In this document: piece after piece, positions 1 through 6,272 of the stretch | Numbering within the stretch: position 1 is the first letter of the stretch | Layout of the letters: the number at the start of each line of letters is the position of its first letter | Assembly (NCBI GenBank): GCA_047639575.1 | Contig: JBLIOB010000203.1 | Span: forward strand, 1 to 7,748 | Origin: JBLIOB01 sp047639575 | GTDB lineage: Bacteria; Bacteroidota; Bacteroidia; Flavobacteriales_D; Parvicellaceae | DNA: 7,748 nt | Reading direction: 5' to 3' | The notes under the pieces: generated by a model | Seen by the model: the letters and a program-made list of their open reading frames with translations, nothing else | Database searches by the model: none | Told to the model about the DNA's origin: nothing | Translations under genes and position numbers: made by a program

Positions 1-67
1 GACAATTTCAAATTAAATTATCTCCGAAAACTTGATTATTCATAGCTTTATACATTAGCTTCAAATC

Positions 68-574
68 ATGATAATTAGAAAAGCTCAACCTGCTGATACC
101 CAATCTATATTGGACATTTACATTCCGTTCATTAAAGATTCCCCAGCAACTTTTGAAACTAAAATTCCTTCCTTACCAGATTTTCAGGAAAGAATCGACC
201 AGATTCAAATGAAAATGCCGTGGATTGTGGCAGAAGTCAATGGCGAAGTTATCGGGTATGCATACGCTAATGACCACAGAAAACGAGACTGTTATAAGTG
301 GACGAAAGAGCTTTCTGTTTATTTACTTCCACAAGCAAAAGGAAAAGGAATTGCTGTGCGGCTTTATGACGAATTGATCAATCAACTTAAATCGGATGGA
401 GTCAATATCGCTCTAGCTGGGATAACTATGAGCCAAGAGCAAAGCATCAAATTCCATGAAAAATATGGATTTAAAAAAATTGGCGTTTATCATTCAGTAG
501 GTTTCAAAAACGAAAGATGGCATGACGTTGGTTGGTGGGAGCTGAAAATAGGGGGAGATAAAAACCCTACTTAA
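68..574 (+). CDS. GNAT N-acetyltransferase, phosphinothricin acetyltransferase-like
   Basis: This predicted cytoplasmic enzyme would transfer an acetyl group from acetyl-CoA to a small amine substrate. The 168-residue length suits a single GNAT domain. The acetyl-CoA pyrophosphate-binding motif is visible as Q-A-K-G-K-G-I-A at residues 89-96, following the beta strand LSVYLLP. Several blocks match the PAT/Bar phosphinothricin acetyltransferase family: ATFET near residue 27, PWIVAEVNGEVIGYAYA at 51-67, YKWTKELSVY at 76-85 and the ending GFKNERWHDVGWWELK at 145-160. Real substrates in this family include phosphinothricin, methionine sulfoximine and other amino-acid analogues, so the native substrate cannot be told from sequence. 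The ATG at 68 has no Shine-Dalgarno motif, which is normal for Bacteroidota. The gene stands alone and converges with the protease gene. I am confident of the family and unsure of the substrate. Confidence 0.93.
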   Translation: MIIRKAQPADTQSILDIYIPFIKDSPATFETKIPSLPDFQERIDQIQMKMPWIVAEVNGEVIGYAYANDHRKRDCYKWTKELSVYLLPQAKGKGIAVRLYDELINQLKSDGVNIALAGITMSQEQSIKFHEKYGFKKIGVYHSVGFKNERWHDVGWWELKIGGDKNPT

Positions 575-603
575 GTTAAGGCTTGGTCTTTATCACTTTT
601 TTT
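557..603 (+). terminator. Hairpin plus T-run at the convergent junction
   Basis: GATAAAAACC (557-566) pairs with GGTCTTTATC (585-594), giving nine base pairs with one A/C mismatch and an 18-base loop. A run of seven T (597-603) follows on the plus strand. The loop contains both stop codons and the 8-base palindrome ACTTAAGT (569-576). This would end the acetyltransferase transcript inside the 3' end of the protease gene. The stem is AT-rich, so strength is uncertain. On the minus strand only a short TATTTT follows, so two-way action is speculative. Confidence 0.4.
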
Positions 604-2222
604 ACTGAAATTGAATCGTTGTCCTTTTGCAAGTGTACAAAATACATACCCATTCCTAAGTTCGCAATTTCATCAGTAAATACAGACTGAACATATTCGT
701 TTCCAGTCACTTGTAATTCTTTTTCAAATACAACTTGCCCTACTGAATTGACCATTCTAAGCTTCCAAGAACCTGCTGAATTCGAATGAAATTTTACTGT
801 CAATTTTGTACTAAAATTAGAAGGAAACACACTAATTAATTCATCATCGGCACTCGCCTCCTCCCCTTTTGCATCTAGATAAGCACGATAAAAATTTGGG
901 ACACCGTAGCCCAGTGAAAAATCAGGGTTTAAGTACTGATGACCGTGTTTTTCTATTAATGATTTTATTTCCATATTGGTTTTATCTGGAAAAGCTTCCC
1001 AGAGGCAAGCAGCCATTCCAGCTAATACCGGACTACTAAATGAAGTCCCATTTGCCGTTCGAACTTCTCCGTTAGGGAAAGTACAAGCAGTTCTAAACCC
1101 CATCGCTGCCACATTTGGCTTTAAATCTCCATCAGCACTTGGACCGAAACTACTAAACGGAGCACGGACTAAAAATGAATCTACCGCGGCAACCGTCAAA
1201 GAACTATCAGCATCGCCAGGAGCAGAAATATAGTACCATGGTTGTTCGGCCAAATTCCCTGCACTTGTAATCACTAAAATTCCTTTTGAAGCCGCTATGT
1301 CTGCTGCAATAGAAATCCTTGCGGTATTTCCATCCAAATCCGCGTAATTATGATTCATCATCGTGTCGTTAAATTCGGTATAACCCAAAGAAGTATTGAA
1401 AATATCTGCTCCTAAACTATCTGCAAACTCAGCTCCACCGATCCAATTATCCTCTTCCGCAAGTGATTCTGAACTTACGTCTTCCGAGCGAATCAAGATG
1501 AAACTTGCACCTGGGGCAGTGCCTACCATTTTTCCTGGCAAATTTGCTCCCATGCAGGAAAGAACGGCAGTTCCATGCTGGCTTGAGCTGAAAACATAAT
1601 CATCTCTATCAACCATATCTTTAGTTGCGACTAACCTGCCTTCAGCAATCATATTTTGAAAAACATCTACTGAATCTACTTTTCTAAACCCTGCATCTAA
1701 CACTGCAATTGTTTTGCCTCTACCAGTATATCCTTCGGAATGAAGCAAATGTCCACCCAACATCTCAATTTGTTTAAAAGCGATCCCATAATATTCATCG
1801 TGGTAATTTGTATGACCGGTACTTTTTTCATTGAACACTTCTTCTTTCAGATCAATATTAAACATCCTCACCGTATCAACTTGAACCACAAACGGTAAAT
1901 TTAAAATCGAATCAACCATGGTTGAATCGGTTACTTCCACACTTACTGCATTAAACCACTTAGAGGTTACCCAAACCGTAACAGTTGGAACCGCGGCTAT
2001 TTGAGCAACATAGCTAGGGTCTACTGGCAGATCATTTAAAGTAATATCAATACCTTGATTCAGCCTACGATCGATTGCTTTTGCACTTAAGAATGCTGCT
2101 GGGTTTGATATGGAATAAGGAGTACTAGCTTTGTCCGATAATTCAACCCAATATCTTTTAGCGGTTTGTCCGTTTAAATTCGAACAAAAACAAAACAGAA
2201 GAATAAAAAAGATGAGTCGCAT
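576..2222 (-). CDS. Secreted S8 (subtilisin-like) serine protease with T9SS sorting domain
   Basis: This 548-residue predicted exported endopeptidase has three parts. A signal peptide (residues 1-19, ending near N-G-Q) comes first. An N-terminal propeptide-like region follows (about 23-120), including DRRLNQGIDI and SKWFNAVSVEV, blocks common in Bacteroidota subtilases. The peptidase S8 domain spans about 165-450. The catalytic triad is intact: Asp176 in AVLDAGF, His216 in QHGTAV and Ser394 in NGTSFSSP, with the oxyanion Asn323 in TSAGN. From about residue 463 the tail resembles a type A T9SS C-terminal domain: it opens with VFPSNFSTKLTV, where the usual P-N-P is changed to P-S-N, and closes with GMYFVHLQKDNDSISVKKVIK. 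It should cross the outer membrane by type IX secretion. Its ATG shares one base (TAATG) with the stop of the upstream lipoprotein gene, so it is the last gene of a three-gene unit. Its substrate is unknown. Confidence 0.95.
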   Translation of the reverse strand: MRLIFFILLFCFCSNLNGQTAKRYWVELSDKASTPYSISNPAAFLSAKAIDRRLNQGIDITLNDLPVDPSYVAQIAAVPTVTVWVTSKWFNAVSVEVTDSTMVDSILNLPFVVQVDTVRMFNIDLKEEVFNEKSTGHTNYHDEYYGIAFKQIEMLGGHLLHSEGYTGRGKTIAVLDAGFRKVDSVDVFQNMIAEGRLVATKDMVDRDDYVFSSSQHGTAVLSCMGANLPGKMVGTAPGASFILIRSEDVSSESLAEEDNWIGGAEFADSLGADIFNTSLGYTEFNDTMMNHNYADLDGNTARISIAADIAASKGILVITSAGNLAEQPWYYISAPGDADSSLTVAAVDSFLVRAPFSSFGPSADGDLKPNVAAMGFRTACTFPNGEVRTANGTSFSSPVLAGMAACLWEAFPDKTNMEIKSLIEKHGHQYLNPDFSLGYGVPNFYRAYLDAKGEEASADDELISVFPSNFSTKLTVKFHSNSAGSWKLRMVNSVGQVVFEKELQVTGNEYVQSVFTDEIANLGMGMYFVHLQKDNDSISVKKVIKTKP

Positions 2223-2965
2223 TAATTGTCTCCGTAATCTATCGCAACTTGATATAATTCGTTTCCTTTAATGATACTGTCAATTACTGGAGGAATATCA
2301 AAGCTAAATCCTGACCTGACGTCTAAATCAACTAATATTTTCTCGACTAAGCCAATATTCTTAGCATAAATCTCATAAGCCTTTTCGTATTCTACAACGT
2401 TATAATTCGTTCTTTGATTGACTCTTACTAGGCTATCAAAAACAAACGTTCCAACGGTGCTTTGATAATCAATACTGTCAAAGAAATATTCCCAATTTAT
2501 TTGTTGATTGTAAACATTCCCGTTCCATGATTTAAAAAAATCAATAGGGAATGACATTTTTAAAAATCGCTCATCTTCTTCAATTTTTTCCGCAGTTCTG
2601 GTCGTTCGAACCGAAGACCAAACATCCTTTATAGCCCATGGTAAACTGGCACTATCTCTTACAAACCGCTCTACCCTTTGCGCTAACCTACCTTCGTTGT
2701 CAAGAAAATCTGCCGTAATAACTTCTTTAATCTGATAATTGAAAGTGTCGTGATTTATATCGTGCCTAATATCCACAACATCATAAATTACCCATTTTCC
2801 AATTTCTGTGGGAAAATATTCATGTTTCAGATCTATTGGTTCCCCAACATTGCGTTTACAGGAGTTTAGAACAAGCAATAAAAGAACTACAGTTATTATA
2901 ATGTTCAGCGGAGATTTGACTGCGCTATTTATTTTTACTTTGAATTTCTTTTTCAATTTGATCAA
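2222..2965 (-). CDS. Conserved Bacteroidota-type lipoprotein of unknown function, TTG start
   Basis: The 247-residue product has a basic N-terminus rich in lysine, a hydrophobic stretch at about residues 20-33 and a lipobox L-N-S-C with the lipidated cysteine at position 36, so it should be membrane-anchored after signal peptidase II cleavage. The remainder begins with HEYFPTEIGKWVIYDVVDI, a style of opening (YFP, then G-K, then W-I/V-Y) seen in many uncharacterised Bacteroidota lipoproteins. I recognise no catalytic motif. No ATG occurs in frame before the lipobox. The likely start is TTG at 2965, nine bases upstream of a second in-frame TTG (2956), and it is preceded at good spacing by AAGGAAAGG. 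The start lies 41 bases inside the preceding MORN-repeat gene, and the stop overlaps the protease ATG by one base. Co-expression and translational coupling with both neighbours are likely. The gene is well supported; the function is unknown. Confidence 0.85.
   Translation of the reverse strand: MIKLKKKFKVKINSAVKSPLNIIITVVLLLLVLNSCKRNVGEPIDLKHEYFPTEIGKWVIYDVVDIRHDINHDTFNYQIKEVITADFLDNEGRLAQRVERFVRDSASLPWAIKDVWSSVRTTRTAEKIEEDERFLKMSFPIDFFKSWNGNVYNQQINWEYFFDSIDYQSTVGTFVFDSLVRVNQRTNYNVVEYEKAYEIYAKNIGLVEKILVDLDVRSGFSFDIPPVIDSIIKGNELYQVAIDYGDN
2230..2233 (-). promoter_or_regulatory. Shine-Dalgarno-like GGAG before the protease start
   Basis: On the minus strand GGAG lies seven bases before the ATG of the protease gene, inside the 3' end of the lipoprotein gene. 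With the TAATG overlap it supports reinitiation or coupled translation from this start. Confidence 0.45.
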
Positions 2966-3692
2966 TATCCTTTCCTTCAGCCTTTAATTTACGGAGATTT
3001 TCCATATAAGTTTCGTAAGCTTTACCTTCTAAAAGCTGACCGTATCGGTAATATACCTTTTTTTCTTCTTTCCCCTTGCTATCATAATGTCTCCAATAGC
3101 CATTTTTCTTTCCAAGTTTATATTGACCCCTCATTTCAAATCCGCCAGTCTCCTGATAGGCAGTGATTTTTCCAGATGGAAATCCCATATCCCAGTAGGA
3201 TTCGAGTTTAATTTGACCGCTATTATAGAATTGAACCTGTTTTCCATGTTTCTTGTCGTCCTTATACAGGGCAACTTCCATCAGCTTTCCTTTGTAATTA
3301 TACGTTATTTGCTCTCCGTCTAAAAGGCCATCTTTATAATTGTTTTTACTACGAGTTCTACCCTCATAATCGAAAAACACCCAAGTACTATCTTTTAATT
3401 GATCTACGTATTTTCCTCTTGCGGATGGCACACGATCCGGTCCGTATGTAATACAATGTGCCTCATGCCCCTTTACTGAATACGTTAAAACCGTTTGCGG
3501 TTCCCCGTTAGCGTACCAGTATAGAAACTTTCCAATTGGCTTACCGTCCTTGAAAGTACCACGATATCTAGTTTTACCGTTTTCATACTTTTTCGACCAT
3601 TCCCCTTGCTTTCTGCCTTGATCATCCGTCTTATTTTGAGCGAACAAAAGTGCTGGAAACAATAATAATATTAAGACTATTCTCTTTTTCAT
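2925..3692 (-). CDS. Secreted MORN/YwqK-repeat protein
   Basis: The 255-residue product begins MKKRIVLILLLFPALLFAQ, a clear signal peptide with a probable cut between Ala18 and Gln19, so it is probably periplasmic or surface exposed. Most of the mature protein is a run of MORN-like repeats of the form G-x-W-x-x-Y-x-x-x-G followed by a G-x-(Y/F)-K-x-G turn. Examples are GEWSKKYENG (30-39), GKFLYWYANG (54-63), GKQVQFYNSG (150-159) and GYWRHYDSKG (198-207). The last 30 or so residues are charged and probably helical. Databases often label this family a YwqK antitoxin, but the signal peptide and the absence of a toxin partner argue against that role here; MORN repeats more often act as binding or scaffold surfaces. 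A longer frame back to a TTG at 3743 exists, but the ATG at 3692 puts the signal peptide exactly at the N-terminus and is preferred. It is the first gene of the minus-strand unit. Confidence 0.88.
   Translation of the reverse strand: MKKRIVLILLLFPALLFAQNKTDDQGRKQGEWSKKYENGKTRYRGTFKDGKPIGKFLYWYANGEPQTVLTYSVKGHEAHCITYGPDRVPSARGKYVDQLKDSTWVFFDYEGRTRSKNNYKDGLLDGEQITYNYKGKLMEVALYKDDKKHGKQVQFYNSGQIKLESYWDMGFPSGKITAYQETGGFEMRGQYKLGKKNGYWRHYDSKGKEEKKVYYRYGQLLEGKAYETYMENLRKLKAEGKDIDQIEKEIQSKNK
2969..2977 (-). promoter_or_regulatory. Shine-Dalgarno-like AAGGAAAGG deciding the TTG start
   Basis: On the minus strand AAGGAAAGG sits just upstream of the TTG at 2965. Its AAGGA part ends seven bases before that codon. 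It lies within the coding sequence of the MORN-repeat gene and favours the first TTG over the second in-frame TTG at 2956. Confidence 0.5.
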
Positions 3693-3700
3693 AATGTTAT

Positions 3701-3715
3701 AAGCTAAAATAGCTT
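3701..3715. repeat. Short inverted repeat upstream of the minus-strand unit
   Basis: AAGCTA and TAGCTT form a perfect six-base inverted repeat with a three-base AAA centre, beginning nine bases upstream of the MORN-repeat ATG. It could be an operator or a small hairpin in the leader. In AT-rich intergenic DNA such a repeat can also arise by chance. Confidence 0.3.
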
Positions 3716-3775
3716 GTTTACTAATAAGCAAAAAGCAAACCAAACTACTTTATCAACATAATGTTTGCGAATGCA

Positions 3776-3809
3776 TTTGGTTACGTTATTGTTAATTTTT
3801 TTAGTTTTG
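3776..3809 (+). promoter_or_regulatory. Bacteroidota-type promoter for the epimerase/glycosyltransferase pair
   Basis: A TTTG (-33 element, 3776-3779) is followed after 22 bases by TAGTTTTG (-7 element, 3802-3809). The second element matches the Bacteroidota primary-sigma consensus TAnnTTTG at every fixed position, and the spacing falls within the usual range. Transcription would start near 3816, leaving a leader of roughly 18 bases before the ATG at 3834. No Shine-Dalgarno motif is present there. Confidence 0.65.
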
Positions 3810-3833
3810 CATAACTAAAAACACAAGATTATC

Positions 3834-4877
3834 ATGAAAACACATTTAGTTTCCGGAGGTTGCGGATTTGTAGGAAGAAACATGGTTTCTCGATTAATGA
3901 ACACAACTGCCGATCGTGTAATTTTTATCGATGACTTATCAGTCGGTACTCATCCATCAACTTGGCTGGGGTTGCCAAAAGTAAGAAAAGACAATGGAGC
4001 CGAATTTTTTGGCGAAGATGAACGAATGGTTTTCTTAAAAACGGATTTTCGACTTCTGCTGAGAAAAATGGTCGATCATGACGATTATTTTGCCACAGAG
4101 TTCAATTTACCAGGCGCTGAAAAAATTGCTGATGTATTTCATTTTGCCGCAATTGTTGGAGGAAGAGCCAAAATAGATGGTGATCCAATGGTTGTTGCGT
4201 TAGATTTATCGATTGACGCAGAGTTCTTCTACTGGGTTTGTAAACACAAGCCGACCAGATGTCTTTACCCAAGTTCAAGTGCTGCTTATCCTGTAGATTT
4301 ACAGACGGACGGAGGAGCTGTGGCTTTAAAAGAATCAGATATTGATTTTAATAAAATGGGGCAACCGGACATGACATACGGCTGGTCTAAATTAACGGGA
4401 GAATATTTGGCAATGATTGCCGCTAAGCACTATGGAGTTTCTGTTACCTGTATCAGACCGTTTTCTGGATATGGAGAAGATCAAGATATGACTTATCCAG
4501 TTCCTGCTATTGCTAGACGGGCAGCGAACAAAGAAGAACCTTTTGAAGTATGGGGAACAGGCAAACAAGGACGAGATTTTGTCCATATTGATGATGTGCT
4601 CGATTGCACATTATTGGCAATGGACGAAATAACAGATGGTTCTGCCATTAATATCGGACAAGGTCAACTGACCTCATTCCTTGATATTATTGAATTATTT
4701 ACTGAATTCGCTGGATACAGCCCTACAATTAAACCACTTCTAGATAAACCAGTTGGTGTGCATGCAAGATATTGCAACATGGATTATGTGAAAGAACGTT
4801 TAGGTTGGGAGCCAAAAATTTCCATTCGAGAAGGCATGAAACGGGTTTATGACAAGCATTGTAAGGAAGTAGGATAA
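3834..4877 (+). CDS. NAD(P)-dependent nucleotide-sugar epimerase/dehydratase (extended SDR)
   Basis: The 347-residue cytoplasmic enzyme should bind NAD(P) and convert a nucleotide-activated sugar. The Rossmann motif G8-x-x-G11-x-x-G14 lies in SGGCGFVG, and an acidic FIDDLS follows at the end of strand 2 (31-36). FHFAAIVGG (103-110) is the usual strand-4 motif, YPSSSAAYP (145-153) carries the active-site serines, and the catalytic Y-x-x-x-K is Tyr182/Lys186 in TYGWSKL. The C-terminal sugar-binding half has RPFSGYGEDQDM (208-219), VWGTGKQGRDFVHIDD (239-254) and the common ending RLGWEPKISIREGMKRVY. The WGxGxQxRxFxxID block recalls GDP-mannose 3,5-epimerases, but the catalytic Cys of that enzyme (SSACIYP) is Ala here, so a C4-epimerase, 4,6-dehydratase or related reaction is more likely. 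A segment at about 72-100 is longer than in many relatives. It overlaps the glycosyltransferase start by one base and probably supplies its donor sugar or a sugar of the same polymer. Exact substrate unknown. Confidence 0.92.
   Translation: MKTHLVSGGCGFVGRNMVSRLMNTTADRVIFIDDLSVGTHPSTWLGLPKVRKDNGAEFFGEDERMVFLKTDFRLLLRKMVDHDDYFATEFNLPGAEKIADVFHFAAIVGGRAKIDGDPMVVALDLSIDAEFFYWVCKHKPTRCLYPSSSAAYPVDLQTDGGAVALKESDIDFNKMGQPDMTYGWSKLTGEYLAMIAAKHYGVSVTCIRPFSGYGEDQDMTYPVPAIARRAANKEEPFEVWGTGKQGRDFVHIDDVLDCTLLAMDEITDGSAINIGQGQLTSFLDIIELFTEFAGYSPTIKPLLDKPVGVHARYCNMDYVKERLGWEPKISIREGMKRVYDKHCKEVG
4863..4867 (+). promoter_or_regulatory. Shine-Dalgarno-like AAGGA before the glycosyltransferase start
   Basis: AAGGA lies nine bases before the ATG at 4877, within the last codons of the epimerase gene. 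With the TAATG stop/start overlap it points to coupled translation of the pair. Confidence 0.4.
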
Positions 4878-6151
4878 TGGCCCGTAGAATTGTTTGTTTC
4901 GGTCCAGGTCCAAAATTTAAAGGAGGAATTGCTAATTACAATACTGCTTTGGCGAAAGTTTTGGATGAATTTGACGATGTAGAAGTATACCTCGTCTCTT
5001 GGATTCAGCAATATCCTGCAATCGTTCCTAGGGAGTTTGTTGATAAAACATCCAAACTTGACTTTTTAGAGGGAACAAATGTTAAAGTAAATTACATTAC
5101 TAATTACAACAAACCTTCTACCTGGAAAGCCACTTATCAATTTATAAAAAATCTTAATCCGGACATTGCAATTTTCCAATGGTACAACGCTCATCAGGGG
5201 ATACCGCTAAATAAAATTGTAAAGCGACTAAAAAAATCAACGGATATAGAAGTCTTATTTGACTTACATTTTGTTGTGCCTAAAGAGGATAGCAACGTTG
5301 ACATTAAGCTAACCCGAAAGGGATTAAAAAGGGCAGATGGATATATCGTACATGCCTTAAAAACTGCGAATGAGCTTCAAGAACTTTTTCCAGAACAAAA
5401 ATATCATATATCTGAATCAGGAGAGCGTACGAAAAAAGAGGATGAAAAAAGCGTTATCAAACTATTCCATCCTATTTACAGCATTTTTGAACCTCAATCA
5501 GATTTTGACGAGACGGCCTTTAAAAAAGAGCATAACCTAAAAGAAAATGTCTTTTTGTTTTTTGGATTTATTCGAAAATATAAAGGCCTTCATTTGGCAA
5601 TTGAATCTTTTGCCAAATTGGCCCAAGAGCGCGATGATGTTTCATTACTTATATGTGGAGAATCTTTTTGGAACACTTTGGACAACAAGAAATTTGGGAC
5701 AAAAGTGAAAAATTTCTTTTTTGGAATTGCTAAGGCCATTTTTACTAAGAAAGCTGACGATGAAAAAAACTACAATCCATTAAAATTAATTGAAGAGTTT
5801 GGAATTGCAGATCGATGTTTAATCGTTAACAAATTTGTACCTAATGAGGATGTCCACAAATATTTTCAGGTAAGCGATGCAGTAGTACTTTATTATTTAA
5901 CAGCAACTCCATCTGGAGTTGAAAGTTTAAGCTACAACTTCAAGATGCCCATTTTAGCTACTAATGTGGGCCATTTCCCGGAAACAATCAAAAATGGATT
6001 TAACGGCTATTTGGCAGAACCTGGAAACATTGAAGATATGACTGCCAAAATGAATCAAATCATAGACCAACCAATTGATCGAAAAAACGTGGATGAAGCC
6101 ACTAAAAAGATGAGTTGGGTTAACTATGCTAAAGCTATCTTGAACAGTTGA
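4877..6151 (+). CDS. Glycosyltransferase, GT-B fold, family 4-type
   Basis: The 424-residue product should transfer a sugar from a nucleotide donor to a growing glycan or lipid acceptor at the cytoplasmic side of the membrane. The N-terminal domain opens with FGPGPKFKGGIANYNTAL (8-25), the glycine-rich start of a GT-B acceptor domain, followed by SWIQQYP (41-47). The C-terminal, donor-binding domain has FFGFIRKYKGLHLAIESFAKL (228-248), LLICGESFW (257-265), the block from CLIVNKFVPNEDVHKYF to SDAVVLYY (314-340), and SGVESLSYNFKMPILATNVGHFPETIKNGFNGYLAEPGN (346-384). The classic E-x7-E pair of retaining GT4 enzymes is not in register: the first Glu position falls in TATPSG, as in a GT4 subgroup with the SG-I/V signature. 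A basic, Phe-rich segment at about 270-295 appears inserted between ICGESFW and LIEEFGI. No membrane span is seen. It forms a two-gene unit with the epimerase. Donor and acceptor are unknown. Confidence 0.93.
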   Translation: MARRIVCFGPGPKFKGGIANYNTALAKVLDEFDDVEVYLVSWIQQYPAIVPREFVDKTSKLDFLEGTNVKVNYITNYNKPSTWKATYQFIKNLNPDIAIFQWYNAHQGIPLNKIVKRLKKSTDIEVLFDLHFVVPKEDSNVDIKLTRKGLKRADGYIVHALKTANELQELFPEQKYHISESGERTKKEDEKSVIKLFHPIYSIFEPQSDFDETAFKKEHNLKENVFLFFGFIRKYKGLHLAIESFAKLAQERDDVSLLICGESFWNTLDNKKFGTKVKNFFFGIAKAIFTKKADDEKNYNPLKLIEEFGIADRCLIVNKFVPNEDVHKYFQVSDAVVLYYLTATPSGVESLSYNFKMPILATNVGHFPETIKNGFNGYLAEPGNIEDMTAKMNQIIDQPIDRKNVDEATKKMSWVNYAKAILNS

Positions 6152-6155
6152 TTTT

Positions 6156-6183
6156 ACTGGGTAAAGGGTGCTCAACATCCAGT
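6156..6183 (+). terminator. Weak hairpin after the glycosyltransferase gene
   Basis: ACTGGGT (6156-6162) can pair with ATCCAGT (6177-6183), seven pairs including one G-U, five bases after the TGA stop. Only a poor T-tract (TTATGTC) follows, so it may be a weak terminator or a 3'-end stabilising hairpin. A competing small hairpin TTTAC/GTAAA (6153-6165) uses the same bases. Confidence 0.25.
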
Positions 6184-6272
6184 TTATGTCTCTGATAATG
6201 TCCTCGCATTTGTCCAAAACAAGTCATTTACTTTCTGTGTTTTCCGTATATTACTGGCGCATTAAGTAAATC

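Noticed and set aside
32..58. Possible promoter TTG / TACATTAG for the acetyltransferase
   Set aside because: The -7 box has a mismatch at a key position and the spacer of 16 is short, so the call would be weak.
976..1233. 85-codon plus-strand open frame
   Set aside because: It lies antisense within the protease catalytic domain, which has intact motifs; it has no recognisable domain and is a shadow frame.
1396..1599. 67-codon plus-strand open frame
   Set aside because: It is antisense to the protease region around the catalytic His and has no sign of its own start signals or a known family.
3087..3323. 78-codon plus-strand open frame with hydrophobic stretches
   Set aside because: It is antisense to the MORN repeats; the hydrophobic look comes from reading the repeat codons backwards.
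3704..3732. Possible minus-strand promoter TTTG, 17 bases, TATTTTAG for the MORN-repeat unit
   Set aside because: The -7 element has one mismatch to TAnnTTTG and would leave a leader of only about five bases; plausible but not strong enough to list.
4392..4586. 64-codon minus-strand open frame
   Set aside because: It is antisense to the conserved sugar-binding part of the epimerase.
5954..6217. 87-codon minus-strand open frame
   Set aside because: It is antisense to the end of the glycosyltransferase and has no recognisable domain.
6209..6236. Possible promoter TTTG / TACTTTCT for the secreted-protein gene
   Set aside because: The -7 element has two mismatches and the spacer is 16 bases, so support is poor.
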